NCBI RefSeq assembly: GCF_022397915.1
Contig: NZ_JAKEUO010000023.1
Span: 1 to 64,000 of the forward strand
Source: Vibrio sp. Isolate34
Lineage (GTDB): Bacteria; Pseudomonadota; Gammaproteobacteria; Enterobacterales; Vibrionaceae
DNA length: 64,000 nt
Direction: 5' to 3'
Shown here one piece after another: positions 51,626 to 61,387 of the stretch. Under the pieces are notes generated by a model. It was not told where the DNA came from and ran no database searches. It was given only the letters and a program-made list of their open reading frames with translations. The position numbers and the translations under genes were made by a program. Position 1 is the stretch's first letter. Every line of letters begins with the position of its first letter.

Positions 51626-53158
51626 TTACGCTTGTGGACGCATTGCCGGGAACAAGATCACGTCACGGATTGTGTGCGTATTTGTAAATAGCATAGCTAG
51701 ACGGTCGATACCGATACCTTGACCCGCTGTTGGCGGTAGGCCGTGCTCAAGCGCTGTGATGTAGTCTGCATCGTAGTACATTGCTTCATCATCGCCTGCG
51801 TCTTTCGCATTAACTTGCGCTTTAAAACGCTCGTCTTGGTCTTGTGCATCGTTAAGCTCAGAGAAACCATTCGCTACTTCACGGCCACCGATGAAGAATT
51901 CAAAACGGTCTGTGAAGAACGGGTTGTCATCGCTACGACGAGCTAGAGGAGAGATGTCCGCTGGGTAACCAGTGATGAACGTTGGTTGAATTAGCTGAGG
52001 CTCAGCCGTTTCACCAAAGATCTCTTCCAGAAGCTGGCCACATGTCCAGAACGTTTCTACGTCTACGTGTACAGATTTAGCGATAGCTACCATCTTCTCA
52101 CGGTCTTGTAGATCTGCTTCTGTTAGCGCTTGAATCTCTGCGTGCTCAGGGTTGTAGTGTTTGATTGCATCGAACATGCTCATACGAGCGTAAGTGCCAC
52201 CGAACTCAACGGTTTCGTCACCGTAAGGCATAGAAGTTGAACCAAGAACGTCCATTGCTGCCGTGCTTAGCATCTCTTCAGTCAGATCCATAAGGTCTTT
52301 GTAGTCAGAGTACGCTTGGTAGAATTCCATCATTGTGAATTCTGGGTTGTGACGTGGAGACAGGCCTTCGTTACGGAAGTTACGGTTGATCTCGAATACA
52401 CGGTCAAAACCACCAACCACTAGACGCTTAAGGTAAAGCTCAGGTGCAACACGTAGGTACATGTCGATGTCTAATGCATTGTGGTGAGTGATGAATGGAC
52501 GTGCAGTCGCACCACCAGGGATCACGTGCATCATTGGCGTTTCAACTTCTAGGTAGCCTTTAGCGCTCATGAAGTTACGGATTGAAGATACAAGCTTAGA
52601 ACGCACGATGAATGCATTGCGAGAATCTTCGTTCACGATTAGGTCAACGTAACGCTGACGGTAACGCATCTCTTGGTCAGTTAGACCGTGGAACTTCTCT
52701 GGTAGAGGGCGAAGTGCTTTAGTCAGCAATTCAAACTCTTCCATGTTCACGTAAAGGTCGCCTTTACCCGATTTGTGAAGCGCACCTTTAACACCGATGA
52801 TGTCACCGATATCTAGGCCTTGGTACTTCTCTTTCAGTACTTTTTGTACGTCTTTCGCTGCGTATGCTTGGATACGACCAGAAGTTTCTTGAATCGCAAG
52901 GAATGGACCACGCTTCGCCATAACACGACCAGCGATCGCAACGATGTGGTTGAGCTCTTCTAGCTCTTCCTTAGTCTTCTCACCGAATTCCGCTTGAAGA
53001 TCGCCAGCTAGGTGCTCACGACGGAAGTCATTTGGGTGACCGTTAGCTTTGCAGTTTTGGCGGATGTGATCCAGCTTGCTGCGGCGCTCAGCGATTAGTT
53101 TGTTCTCTTCAGGTGAAGAAGCTTCTTGTGCGTTTTCGTTTTGAACAGCATCAGTCAT
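51626..53158 (-). CDS. lysS: lysyl-tRNA synthetase, class II (LysS)
   Basis: Charges tRNA-Lys. The 510 residues contain an N-terminal OB-fold anticodon-binding domain (about 55-160) and the class II core, with motif 1 around VETPMMHVIPGGATARPF, motif 2 FRNEGLSPRHNPEFTMMEFYQAY and motif 3 GIGIDRLAMLF near the C-terminus. It follows prfB at 98 bases, the same pair as in E. coli prfB-lysS. Codon use suggests strong expression. Confidence 0.98.
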   Translation of the reverse strand: MTDAVQNENAQEASSPEENKLIAERRSKLDHIRQNCKANGHPNDFRREHLAGDLQAEFGEKTKEELEELNHIVAIAGRVMAKRGPFLAIQETSGRIQAYAAKDVQKVLKEKYQGLDIGDIIGVKGALHKSGKGDLYVNMEEFELLTKALRPLPEKFHGLTDQEMRYRQRYVDLIVNEDSRNAFIVRSKLVSSIRNFMSAKGYLEVETPMMHVIPGGATARPFITHHNALDIDMYLRVAPELYLKRLVVGGFDRVFEINRNFRNEGLSPRHNPEFTMMEFYQAYSDYKDLMDLTEEMLSTAAMDVLGSTSMPYGDETVEFGGTYARMSMFDAIKHYNPEHAEIQALTEADLQDREKMVAIAKSVHVDVETFWTCGQLLEEIFGETAEPQLIQPTFITGYPADISPLARRSDDNPFFTDRFEFFIGGREVANGFSELNDAQDQDERFKAQVNAKDAGDDEAMYYDADYITALEHGLPPTAGQGIGIDRLAMLFTNTHTIRDVILFPAMRPQA

Positions 53159-53256
53159 TAGAGATGTACCCTGCTTTTAAAATTTGGACAGCTATATTTT
53201 TGCAAATATAGGCATTTTTACCAATATTATTGGTAAAGCTTAATAGTTGGTAAAGC

Positions 53257-54355
53257 TTACAGACCTGATTTCAGGCTAGCTTCAATAAACTTGTCTAAGT
53301 CACCGTCAAGAACCGCTTGAGTATTACGGTTTTCGATGCCGGTGCGTAAATCTTTGATACGAGAATCATCCAGTACGTAAGAGCGGATTTGACTGCCCCA
53401 ACCGATGTCTGATTTGGTTTCTTCGCTCGCTTGTTTTTCAGCATTTTGTTTTTGAATCTCAAGTTCAAAAAGCTTAGCACGTAGCTGCTTCATCGCTTGA
53501 TCTTTGTTCTTATGCTGCGAACGGTCATTCTGACATTGAACCACTGTGTTGGTTGGAACGTGAGTAATACGTACCGCCGATTCAGTGGTGTTTACGTGCT
53601 GACCACCAGCGCCAGAGGCACGGTATACGTCAATACGTAAGTCAGAAGGATTAATGTCGATCGTAATGTTGTCATCAATCTCTGGGTAGATAAACGCAGA
53701 TGCAAATGAAGTATGACGACGACCACTTGAGTCAAATGGCGACTTACGAACTAGACGGTGAACACCTGTCTCTGTGCGTAACCAACCGTAAGCGTATTCA
53801 CCAGAAATACGTACCGTTGCGCCTTTAAGGCCAGCAACATCACCATCAGACACTTCGATAACTTCAGTTTTGAAACCTTTCGAATCTGCCCAACGTAAGT
53901 ACATGCGCAACATCATTGAAGTCCAGTCTTGAGCTTCTGTACCGCCCGAGCCTGACTGCAGATCGATGTAGCAATCTGATGCATCGTGATCACCAGAGAA
54001 CATACGACGGAATTCCAGCTTCTCTAGCTTAGCTTCTAGCTCAGCCAGTTCTGGTTCAATTTCGTCAAACGTTTCTTGATCTTCTTCTTCAACCGCAAGC
54101 TCTAATAGGCCATCAACATCCTCAACACCTTGGTCAAGTTGGTCGATCGTTTCTACTACCGCTTCCAATGCAGAACGTTCTTTACCTAGCGCTTGAGCAC
54201 GTTCAGGTTCGTTCCATACATCCGGTTGTTCTAATTCTGCGTTTACTTCTTCTAGACGCTCTTGCTTAGCGTCATAGTCAAAGATACCCCCTCAGGATAT
54301 TTGTGCGCTCAGACACATCCTGCAGACGGTTTTTTATAGGATTGATTTCAAACAT
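53257..54355 (-). CDS. prfB: peptide chain release factor 2 with programmed +1 frameshift
   Basis: Recognises UGA and UAA stop codons. Translation starts at the ATG at 54355 (MFEINPIKNRLQD), runs 25 codons to CTT, then meets an in-frame TGA (54278-54280). A +1 shift skips T54280 and continues from 54279 as DYDAKQERLEEVN. The total is 365 residues, equal to E. coli RF2. The codon-recognition SPF is in RKSPFDSSGRRH, and the catalytic GGQ in GAGGQHVNTTES. A caller without frameshift would give only a 303-residue fragment. It is upstream of lysS. Confidence 0.97.
54278..54292 (-). promoter_or_regulatory. prfB programmed frameshift site
   Basis: The minus strand reads AGGGGG-TAT-CTT-TGA-C. The internal Shine-Dalgarno-like AGGGGG three bases before CTT and the slow in-frame UGA followed by C are the exact elements of the bacterial RF2 frameshift. 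When RF2 is scarce the ribosome shifts +1 and makes more RF2. Confidence 0.97.
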
Positions 54356-54510
54356 TTTAGCTCATCATTTATGAGTAGAATTTAACCGGAGAATTGTACT
54401 CAAAAGTGTGACGGAGATACAGAAATTTTTGGGGTTCGAAACAAGATTCAATCACTTAGAAGAATATAATTTTGAACACTGGGGAAATCATGCCATTCAG
54501 GCAATCACTG

Positions 54511-54548
54511 GAAGGAAAACAAGCCCTGTATTATGTACAGAGCTTGTT
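54511..54548 (-). terminator. terminator after recJ
   Basis: Arms AACAAGCCCTGTA (54518-54530) and TACAGAGCTTGTT (54536-54548) pair with one mismatch. The minus strand then reads TTTTCC. Confidence 0.8.
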
Positions 54549-54591
54549 GAATTTAGCGCTAAATGTTTAACATTAATCAGTCGAGATTTGG

Positions 54592-56328
54592 CTATTTAGC
54601 TTCGATGTAATCAATCATCAACTGCAACGATTGGTTGCCACGAAATTCGTTGATATCGAGCTTAAATGCAAGGTGAACCGTTTTCACTGACGCATCTGGC
54701 CAGCGACGCAAATCTACATTAAAGGCAATACCATCAATCATCACATTGGTTGGGTGACCTTTGTATAACGGCTCAAGCATCAGCTTAAGGTGCTTTTCAC
54801 CCACCAGCTTTTGGTGCAGCACTTTAAACTCACCATCGAAGATTGGCTCAGGGAAAGCTTGTCCCCACGGGCCACCAGCACGCAACGTTTCAGCGGTGTG
54901 CATTGAAAATTCTTCAGGTAGCAACTCACCGTCAGACAAGATAATGCCTTTCAGTGCCGTTTCTCCCAGTTCTTTCTTCACCACGTCATTGAACAGCTTA
55001 CTAAAGCGTTCAAAGTCCTTTTCCATGATGGTTAAGCCCGCCGCCATTGCGTGGCCACCAAACTTTAGAATCAAGCCTGGATTTTGAGTGTCAATACGGT
55101 CTAATGCATCACGCATGTGCAACCCCGGAATTGAACGACAAGAGCCTTTGATGGTGCCTTCCCCGCCGTCTGCAAACGCAATCACTGGGCGGTGGTATTT
55201 GTCTTTGATACGCGAAGCCAAAATACCAATCACGCCTTGGTGCCAATCTCGCTGGAACAAAGCTAGACCAGAAGGCAGGTCGTCTTTACCAAACTCAAGA
55301 CGCTCACAGAAAGCCATCGCCTCTTGTTTCATGCCTTCTTCGATCTCTTTACGTGTTTGGTTCAAGCCATCTAACTCACTCGCCATTCGACGTGCTGCAT
55401 GGATGTTGTTACTCATCAGCAATTCAACACCAAAGGACATATCATCTAATCGGCCAGCAGCGTTAATACGAGGACCTAACGCAAAACCAAAATCAGAGGC
55501 GACCAAACGCTTAGCGTCTCGCTTGGCAATTTCGATCAAGGCCTGAATACCCGGACGCGCTTTACCCGCGCGAATGCGTTGCAACCCTTGGTGTACCAAG
55601 ATTCGATTGTTCTCATCGAGTGGCACCACGTCGGCTACGGTGCCTAGCGCCACAAGGTCGATCAACTCCATCAGCTTAGGCTCGGTCATGCCACGCTCTG
55701 CAAACCAATTCAGCTTACGCATGTGGACACACAGTGCCATCATCAGGTAGAACGCCACACCCACACCTGCTAGAGCTTTTGAAGGAAAAGCGCAGCTTTC
55801 AAGATTCGGATTCACCATCGCATCAACCATTGGCAGTTCGTTGCCCGGCAAGTGGTGATCGGTAACCAGGACTTCTAGTCCTTTCTCTTTGGCAAAACGC
55901 ACACCTTCAATCGAAGATACACCGTTATCAACCGTCATGATCACTTCAGCGCCAAGCTCGATTGCCTGTTCGACAACCTCAGGGCTCAAACCATAACCAT
56001 CTTCAAAACGGTTTGGTACCAGATAATCGACGTTAGAGCTACCCAGCATACGCAAAGCAAGCACTGACAAGGCTGAACTGGTCGCGCCATCAGCATCAAA
56101 GTCACCGACAATGATGATGCGTTTTTGCTGCTGAATCGCGTTGAACAACAACTCTACCGCAGCATCAATACCGCCCAGTTTCTGATAAGAGTGCAAGCCT
56201 TTCGCAGCAGTCTCAAGTTGGTCAGCACTGTCGATACCACGACTCACATAGATGCGCTTTAACAAGTCAGGTAAGTGAGCAGGTAAAACTGAAATGTCGA
56301 CCTCAGGACGGCGTTGGATCTCTATCAT
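54592..56328 (-). CDS. recJ: single-stranded-DNA-specific 5'-3' exonuclease RecJ
   Basis: DHH-superfamily nuclease working in mismatch repair, base excision repair and RecF recombination. The 578 residues match the full family size. Metal-binding motifs are DFDADGATSSAL near 79, TVDNGVSS near 137, the DHH motif itself in VTDHHLPGNELP near 159, and the DHHA1 region with KFGGHAMAAGLT near 425. It follows xerD-dsbC on the same strand, the E. coli order. Confidence 0.97.
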   Translation of the reverse strand: MIEIQRRPEVDISVLPAHLPDLLKRIYVSRGIDSADQLETAAKGLHSYQKLGGIDAAVELLFNAIQQQKRIIIVGDFDADGATSSALSVLALRMLGSSNVDYLVPNRFEDGYGLSPEVVEQAIELGAEVIMTVDNGVSSIEGVRFAKEKGLEVLVTDHHLPGNELPMVDAMVNPNLESCAFPSKALAGVGVAFYLMMALCVHMRKLNWFAERGMTEPKLMELIDLVALGTVADVVPLDENNRILVHQGLQRIRAGKARPGIQALIEIAKRDAKRLVASDFGFALGPRINAAGRLDDMSFGVELLMSNNIHAARRMASELDGLNQTRKEIEEGMKQEAMAFCERLEFGKDDLPSGLALFQRDWHQGVIGILASRIKDKYHRPVIAFADGGEGTIKGSCRSIPGLHMRDALDRIDTQNPGLILKFGGHAMAAGLTIMEKDFERFSKLFNDVVKKELGETALKGIILSDGELLPEEFSMHTAETLRAGGPWGQAFPEPIFDGEFKVLHQKLVGEKHLKLMLEPLYKGHPTNVMIDGIAFNVDLRRWPDASVKTVHLAFKLDINEFRGNQSLQLMIDYIEAK

Positions 56329-56409
56329 ATAAAAATGGGCCCAATATCAATCAGGCCACTCCTTAAATCAAAAACATGGGGGGATAAATTGGCAATACAG
56401 AAAACGAGA

Positions 56410-57189
56410 TTATTGCTCTAAACGTTGAAGCAGTTGTGCTGGCGGTAAGTAACCACTCACCAACTCACCACTTTCTAATACGATAGCTGGCGTACCATTG
56501 ATACCAAGCTCTCGGCCTAGTTGGTATTGTTTCGCGATGATCTGTTTCTGCTCAGCAAGGTCTTTGCCTGATGCAGGCATCTGACGTTCTACTTTCGCAT
56601 TGTGCATAGCTGCTTTTGGATCTTCAGAAGCCCAAATCGCTGCCATTTGGTCTGCAACTTGACCCGTTGCACCTTGGCGTGGGTAAGCCATGTAACGAAC
56701 AGTAATTCCTAAGTCGTTGTAGCCTTGCATTTGGCTGTGCAGACGAACACAGTAACCACACGTAATATCAGTAAACACAGTCACAACGTGCTTTTCGTTA
56801 TCCGCTTTATATTCGATAACCGTATCGGACAGTGCTGCTACTTTTTCAGCATTAAGCGGCGCTTGTCGCTCAGCCAATACATCACTGAATTTGCCGTTCT
56901 CATCCAAAGAGTAAAGTGTGCCCGCTAGAAAGTGATCACCTTTGGGAGAAGAGAAGATAATGCCGCTGTTGGTTTGAATCTCTAACAGACCATCGATATC
57001 CGAAGGAACAATCTTATCAACTTTGATACCGATTTTTTCAAAACGCTTAGTTAACGCTGCTGTATCAATCGCCTGAGCTGGAGCAACTTCTGCGGCTGTT
57101 GATGTTTGTTCTACTTTAGCTTCTGATGCATTACATGCAGTAATCATCAGTGGAAGCGCTAATAGAGGAAGACGGCGTAATACGCTCAT
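56410..57189 (-). CDS. dsbC: thiol:disulfide isomerase DsbC, with a lipobox-like signal
   Basis: Periplasmic isomerase and reductase that reshuffles wrong disulfides. About 259 residues with an N-terminal dimerisation domain and a thioredoxin-like domain with the CGYC active site (144-147) and cis-Pro in GINGTPAIV. The ATG at 57189 is used because AAGG lies eight bases before it; a GTG nine bases upstream is in frame. Unusually, the signal peptide ends LMITAC with Cys19 in a fair lipobox, so the protein may be lipid-anchored instead of soluble. It lies between xerD and recJ. Confidence 0.93.
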   Translation of the reverse strand: MSVLRRLPLLALPLMITACNASEAKVEQTSTAAEVAPAQAIDTAALTKRFEKIGIKVDKIVPSDIDGLLEIQTNSGIIFSSPKGDHFLAGTLYSLDENGKFSDVLAERQAPLNAEKVAALSDTVIEYKADNEKHVVTVFTDITCGYCVRLHSQMQGYNDLGITVRYMAYPRQGATGQVADQMAAIWASEDPKAAMHNAKVERQMPASGKDLAEQKQIIAKQYQLGRELGINGTPAIVLESGELVSGYLPPAQLLQRLEQ

Positions 57190-57215
57190 TAAGTTCACCT
57201 TAAAAATAAATGGAT

Positions 57216-58130
57216 TTAAGCACGAGGGTGATGCTGCGCGTGAATTTGCTTCAGCCTTTCAGTCGCCACGTGAGTATAAATTTGGGTTGTCGATAAGTCA
57301 CTATGCCCAAGTAACATCTGTACGACCCTGAGATCTGCGCCATAGTTCAGTAAATGCGTCGCAAAAGCGTGTCTTAATACGTGTGGTGACAATAGCTCCG
57401 TGTCGATACCAGCGACGACCGAGTAATGTTTGATACGATACCAAAACGTCTGACGGGTCATTTGCTTAGCGCGTTTACTCGGAAAAACCACATCAGAACT
57501 GTTTTCACCAAGCAACTGCGGGCGACCTTGTTCAATAAATGTCTCGATCCAATCCACAGCATTTTCGCCCATTGGCACCAAGCGCTCTTTGCCGCCCTTA
57601 CCAATAACTCGCACCACGCCTTGTCTTAGGCTGATGTTTTCCATCGTCAAACTAACCAGCTCGGTCACACGTAAGCCGGTGGCATAGAGTAACTCAAGCA
57701 TGGCTTTATCGCGAAGCTCGATAGGATCGTTCGGATCTGGCGCATCGAGTAAGGCATCCACTTGTTCTTCGCTCAAATCTTTTGGTAAGCGTTGTGGAAG
57801 CTTAGGACTGATCAATAAAGCACTTGGGTCATCCGCTCGGATTTTCTCACGGTGCAAATATTGAAACAGGCGACGAATTGCCGACAACATGCGAGCACGA
57901 GAAGTCTGCTTAAAATCAGCGTCGGCTAACCAGCCTTGATAATCTTGTAGCCCTGAAAGGCTAATAAAATCGAGGCGGTAATTGTGCTGTTCCATCCAGG
58001 TAAGTAGCTTGGACAAATCGGTACGATACGAGACAAGCGTATTCTCAGATAACCCTCGCTCCATCCACATAGCATCTAAAAACTGTTCAACTAGACCGTG
58101 GTCTGCGCTCTGCCCTTGAGGCGACTGCAT
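57216..58130 (-). CDS. xerD: site-specific tyrosine recombinase XerD
   Basis: With XerC it resolves chromosome dimers at dif. About 304 residues contain an N-terminal SAM-like core-binding domain (about 12-95) and the catalytic domain. The R-K-H-x-x-R-H-Y residues are visible in YATGLRVTELVSLT, VIGKGGKERLVP, HVLRHAFATHLL, LGHSDLSTTQ and YTHV. The ATG at 58130 (MQSPQGQSAD) is my choice; in-frame GTG and ATG codons up to 58178 are possible, and no ribosome site is strong. Divergent from fldB, as in E. coli. Confidence 0.96.
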   Translation of the reverse strand: MQSPQGQSADHGLVEQFLDAMWMERGLSENTLVSYRTDLSKLLTWMEQHNYRLDFISLSGLQDYQGWLADADFKQTSRARMLSAIRRLFQYLHREKIRADDPSALLISPKLPQRLPKDLSEEQVDALLDAPDPNDPIELRDKAMLELLYATGLRVTELVSLTMENISLRQGVVRVIGKGGKERLVPMGENAVDWIETFIEQGRPQLLGENSSDVVFPSKRAKQMTRQTFWYRIKHYSVVAGIDTELLSPHVLRHAFATHLLNYGADLRVVQMLLGHSDLSTTQIYTHVATERLKQIHAQHHPRA

Positions 58131-58280
58131 AGTGTTACTCACAATATTGGAAACTGTTTTGAGAGTATGCCAGAGCAAATATGAATGCCATAAAAATTAC
58201 GACTTGAGCGGATAATCGCTGCAATCGAAGTCGATTTATGGTTAGAATTCGCCATCTGAAATTAAAATCGAACGTTTGCT

Positions 58281-58802
58281 ATGAAAATTGGATTATTTTA
58301 CGGCTCAACCACCTGCTACACAGAAATGGCAGCAGAAAAGATTCGCGGCATTATTGGTGAAGACCTAGTTGATATCCATAACGTGAAAGAAACCCCTCTT
58401 TCATTGATGGCAGACTACGACCTTTTGTTATTGGGCATCTCAACATGGGACTTCGGTGAAATCCAAGAAGATTGGAATGAACTGTGGGACGACATCGCGA
58501 CAACGCCAGTAAAAGGCAAGGTTGTGGCACTGTTTGGTTTGGGTGACCAAGAAGGTTACGGCGAATGGTTCTTAGATGCGATGGGTCTATTGCATGACGA
58601 ACTGAAAACCGCTGGTGCAGAGTTTGTTGGCTTCTGGCCAAACGATGATAGCTACGAGTTCGAAGCGTCTAAGGCACTCACCGAAGACCAATCACAGTTC
58701 GTTGGTTTGGCGCTTGATGAAGATTCACAATATGAACTCAGCGACGACCGTATCGCAAGCTGGGTAGAGCAAGTTCTGGTTGAGTACAGCGAAAAGCTAT
58801 AA
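58281..58802 (+). CDS. fldB: flavodoxin FldB
   Basis: Small FMN electron carrier of the long-chain flavodoxin type. The 173 residues start with the phosphate-binding loop GLFYGSTTCYTEMAAEKI. The isoalloxazine-binding loops follow around GISTWDFGEIQEDW and LGDQEGYGEWFLDAMG. STTCYTE in place of the usual STGNTE is the FldB form, and FldB lies next to xerD in E. coli too. It stands alone between a short divergent region and a terminator. Confidence 0.95.
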   Translation: MKIGLFYGSTTCYTEMAAEKIRGIIGEDLVDIHNVKETPLSLMADYDLLLLGISTWDFGEIQEDWNELWDDIATTPVKGKVVALFGLGDQEGYGEWFLDAMGLLHDELKTAGAEFVGFWPNDDSYEFEASKALTEDQSQFVGLALDEDSQYELSDDRIASWVEQVLVEYSEKL

Positions 58803-58851
58803 ACGCATATTCGCTCTCGAAGACCTACTCATATAGAAACACACAGAATAC

Positions 58852-58888
58852 AAAAAGGCCTCATTACTGCGAAGTAGTGAGGCCTTTT
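58852..58888. terminator. bidirectional terminator between fldB and brnQ
   Basis: Sixteen-base arms AAAAGGCCTCATTACT (58853-58868) and AGTAGTGAGGCCTTTT (58873-58888) with one wobble position and a four-base loop. Confidence 0.9.
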
Positions 58889-58923
58889 CTATGTCTAGTG
58901 ACTATTTAATCTCAACGGAAAGA

Positions 58924-60237
58924 TTAAACCGTCTCTTCTGCCATCTCTTGCTCTGTTGATTTACCAACAAAGAACATACAGATGATTGCTGCAGTTGTTG
59001 GCAGTAACCAACCCATGCCAATCTCAAACAATGGCAGCATCTTCAGTGCAGACACGTCTACACCCGCTACTTTAGCGCCATCAATTAGAGCAAACAGTAG
59101 AGACACTAATACCACCACGCGGTAAGCCGCTTTTGGATTAGGGAAACGGCTACGCAAGAACGTAAGTGCTACTAGAGCGATAGCGACTGGGTAAAGTGCA
59201 AACAGTACTGGTACAGACAGAGAAATCAGCTGAGAAAGGCCAACGTTCGCTACGGTTGCACAAGCAACACCGTTAATGATTACCCAAGCCTTGTAAGACA
59301 GAGGCGTTAGCGAGCTGAAGTAATCAGAACATGCTGATACAAGGCCAATCGCTGTGGTTAGACACGCTAATAATACGATCACAGAAAGCACTAGCTGACC
59401 AGAAGGACCAAACAAGGATTGAACGTATAGGCTTAAGATAGCACCACCGTTGTCGGCACCCGCTGCTACTGTTGCGCTTGTTGCGCCCAGGAAGAACAGA
59501 GAGATGTAAACAAACGCTAGACCAGCAGCTGCAATACAACCTGCGCTGATCAGATACTTAGTCGTCGCTGCGCGGTCAGTAATACCTTTGCTGCGGATCG
59601 CGTCAACAATCAGCATACCAAACATCAAAGAAGCAAAAGTATCCATGGTGTTGTAGCCTTCAAGGAAACCTTTGGTCAGTGGTTGAGTGATGTACTCACC
59701 GTGAGCCGCAAGAACGTCGCCTTGAGGGTTAACGAATACAGCAATCGCCAGTACAACTAAGCCAACGAATAGTGCAGGTGTCAGTACCTTGCCGATTACG
59801 TCGATAAGCTTACCTTGCGACCATGAGAAGAACATCGCTACTACAAAAAAGGCAATCGAAAAAAGAGTGAGGTGAGCTTGAGAGGCATCGATGAAGAACG
59901 GTTTCACCGCCATCTCATAAGCAACAAGACCGGTACGTGGTGCAGCAAATGCAGGACCGATAATGATGAAGATCAGCACAGCCATGATGGTAGCTGCTTG
60001 CTTAGGAAGATCTTTGGTTAGATGACCCCAAGAGCCACCAGCAACGGCAACGGCTACGATTGTGATTAACGGCAGACCAACGGCAGTCAGCAGAAAACCA
60101 GACATAGCTGGAAGAAAGTGGTCACCAGCCAATTGGCCAGCTAGAGGTGGGAAGATGATGTTACCCGCACCCAAGAAAAACGCAAAAAGCATAAAGCCCA
60201 ATGCCATTATATCTGTTAGTTTTAGACTCTGTTTCAC
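58924..60237 (-). CDS. brnQ: branched-chain amino acid/Na+ symporter BrnQ (LIVCS family)
   Basis: Inner-membrane uptake system for leucine, isoleucine and valine. The 437 residues have about 12 hydrophobic segments and the family's N-terminal GFMLFAFFLGAGNIIFPPLAGQLAG, then FLEGYNTMDTFASLMFGMLIVDAIRSKG near 200. The start is a GTG at 60237 with AAGGA at a suitable distance. It converges with fldB. No regulatory site that I can name precedes it. Confidence 0.95.
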   Translation of the reverse strand: MKQSLKLTDIMALGFMLFAFFLGAGNIIFPPLAGQLAGDHFLPAMSGFLLTAVGLPLITIVAVAVAGGSWGHLTKDLPKQAATIMAVLIFIIIGPAFAAPRTGLVAYEMAVKPFFIDASQAHLTLFSIAFFVVAMFFSWSQGKLIDVIGKVLTPALFVGLVVLAIAVFVNPQGDVLAAHGEYITQPLTKGFLEGYNTMDTFASLMFGMLIVDAIRSKGITDRAATTKYLISAGCIAAAGLAFVYISLFFLGATSATVAAGADNGGAILSLYVQSLFGPSGQLVLSVIVLLACLTTAIGLVSACSDYFSSLTPLSYKAWVIINGVACATVANVGLSQLISLSVPVLFALYPVAIALVALTFLRSRFPNPKAAYRVVVLVSLLFALIDGAKVAGVDVSALKMLPLFEIGMGWLLPTTAAIICMFFVGKSTEQEMAEETV

Positions 60238-60551
60238 AGATAATCCTTAATTATATTTATGAATTTATGTTGTGCTTACATGAATGTTACAGCTCAAGGC
60301 TGCCAATCAATCTATAAAATAGTCGCGCATAATGACGAAACACTTAGCTAGCTGCAAGTCACCATAAAAAAACACCATATAAATTTGCATATATGAACAA
60401 AAAGCAGTGGATTCCACTGGATATGGAAAAATAGCCATAATTATAAACTAACCATAATTCACAACAATAAATCACCAAGCAGAACATTGATTCATACAAG
60501 TGGTTAACATTAGAGCTAATCACTTAAAATATCTCGATACTCAGAACATTC
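60238..60551. other. divergent region between brnQ and trmN6
   Basis: About 314 very AT-rich bases separate two divergent starts. I see no gene. Several A/T palindromes (such as around 60376-60397) could bind a regulator such as Lrp, which controls branched-chain transport in other bacteria, but no site is convincing. Confidence 0.35.
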
Positions 60552-61280
60552 ATGAAAGACAAAACAGTAGAAACCAAAAGCTTCAATTTTAAGAAATTCT
60601 CTATTTACGGTGGACAGAGCGGTATGCCTGTCAGCACCGATGGCGTGCTACTTGGTGCGTGGATGAGCCTTGCGCCGAAATCATCGGTACTCGACATAGG
60701 AACAGGCACAGGGTTGTTAGCTTTGATGACAGCACAGCGCTTTGAAGATGCTGCTATATCAGCAATCGATATTGATCAGCATGCCATTGACGCAGCGACA
60801 GTCAATATTGAGCAGTCACCTTGGCAAGATCGTATCGTGCTTCATCACGACAGTGTGTTATCGGCAAACTTTCCACAGAGGTTTGATGCGATCATCTGTA
60901 ACCCGCCCTACTTCAACTCAGGCGAACAATCACAACAAAGCCAGAGAGCCACAGCCAGACACACAGACAGCTTGGATCACCTTGATCTTGCAAAGCGCTG
61001 CTTCGAGATAACGACCGACTCTGCGACGGCCAGTTTCATACTGCCAACGCCAGAGGGAGAAGGCTTCATTAAGCTTGCACAGCAGTGTGGTTGGTACTTA
61101 GCAAAACGCCTTGATGTGAAAACAACAGACAAGAAACCCGCGAGCCGCATCCTGTTTGAGTTATCTAAAGATCCTGCTTGTGAGCAAGATTTGCAGCGTG
61201 AATCGCTTACAATTCATCATCAAGGTGGTTATAGCGCAGCATTTATTGCACTTACTAAAGATTTTTATCTCAAGATGTAG
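60552..61280 (+). CDS. trmN6: tRNA1(Val) A37 N6-methyltransferase TrmN6 (YfiC)
   Basis: Methylates N6 of adenine 37 in tRNA-Val. The 242 residues contain SAM motif I VLDIGTGTGLLALM near 45, an acidic SAM-binding segment AIDIDQHAIDAA near 70 and the catalytic NPPY in AIICNPPYFNSGEQ near 116, typical of N6-adenine methyltransferases. FKKFSIYGGQSGMPVSTDGVLLGAW at the N-terminus is specific to YfiC. It lies next to srmB in divergent order in E. coli; here both read rightwards. Confidence 0.95.
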   Translation: MKDKTVETKSFNFKKFSIYGGQSGMPVSTDGVLLGAWMSLAPKSSVLDIGTGTGLLALMTAQRFEDAAISAIDIDQHAIDAATVNIEQSPWQDRIVLHHDSVLSANFPQRFDAIICNPPYFNSGEQSQQSQRATARHTDSLDHLDLAKRCFEITTDSATASFILPTPEGEGFIKLAQQCGWYLAKRLDVKTTDKKPASRILFELSKDPACEQDLQRESLTIHHQGGYSAAFIALTKDFYLKM

Positions 61281-61387
61281 CAAATACCATGTGATCCTAA
61301 TCACTAATGCTTCTATAATGTCCGACTACTCTTTTTTATCGTCTGCTTTTTGAAGCAGAAACATTTATTGCTTGTGGAGAAACAACA

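Noticed and set aside
53257..54168. prfB as a truncated 303-residue gene or pseudogene
   Set aside because: The missing N-terminus is supplied by the upstream 25 codons and the classical +1 frameshift site.
54408..54599. Plus-strand 63-codon frame between prfB and recJ
   Set aside because: It spans the recJ terminator hairpin and overlaps the recJ stop on the other strand; no ribosome site of note.
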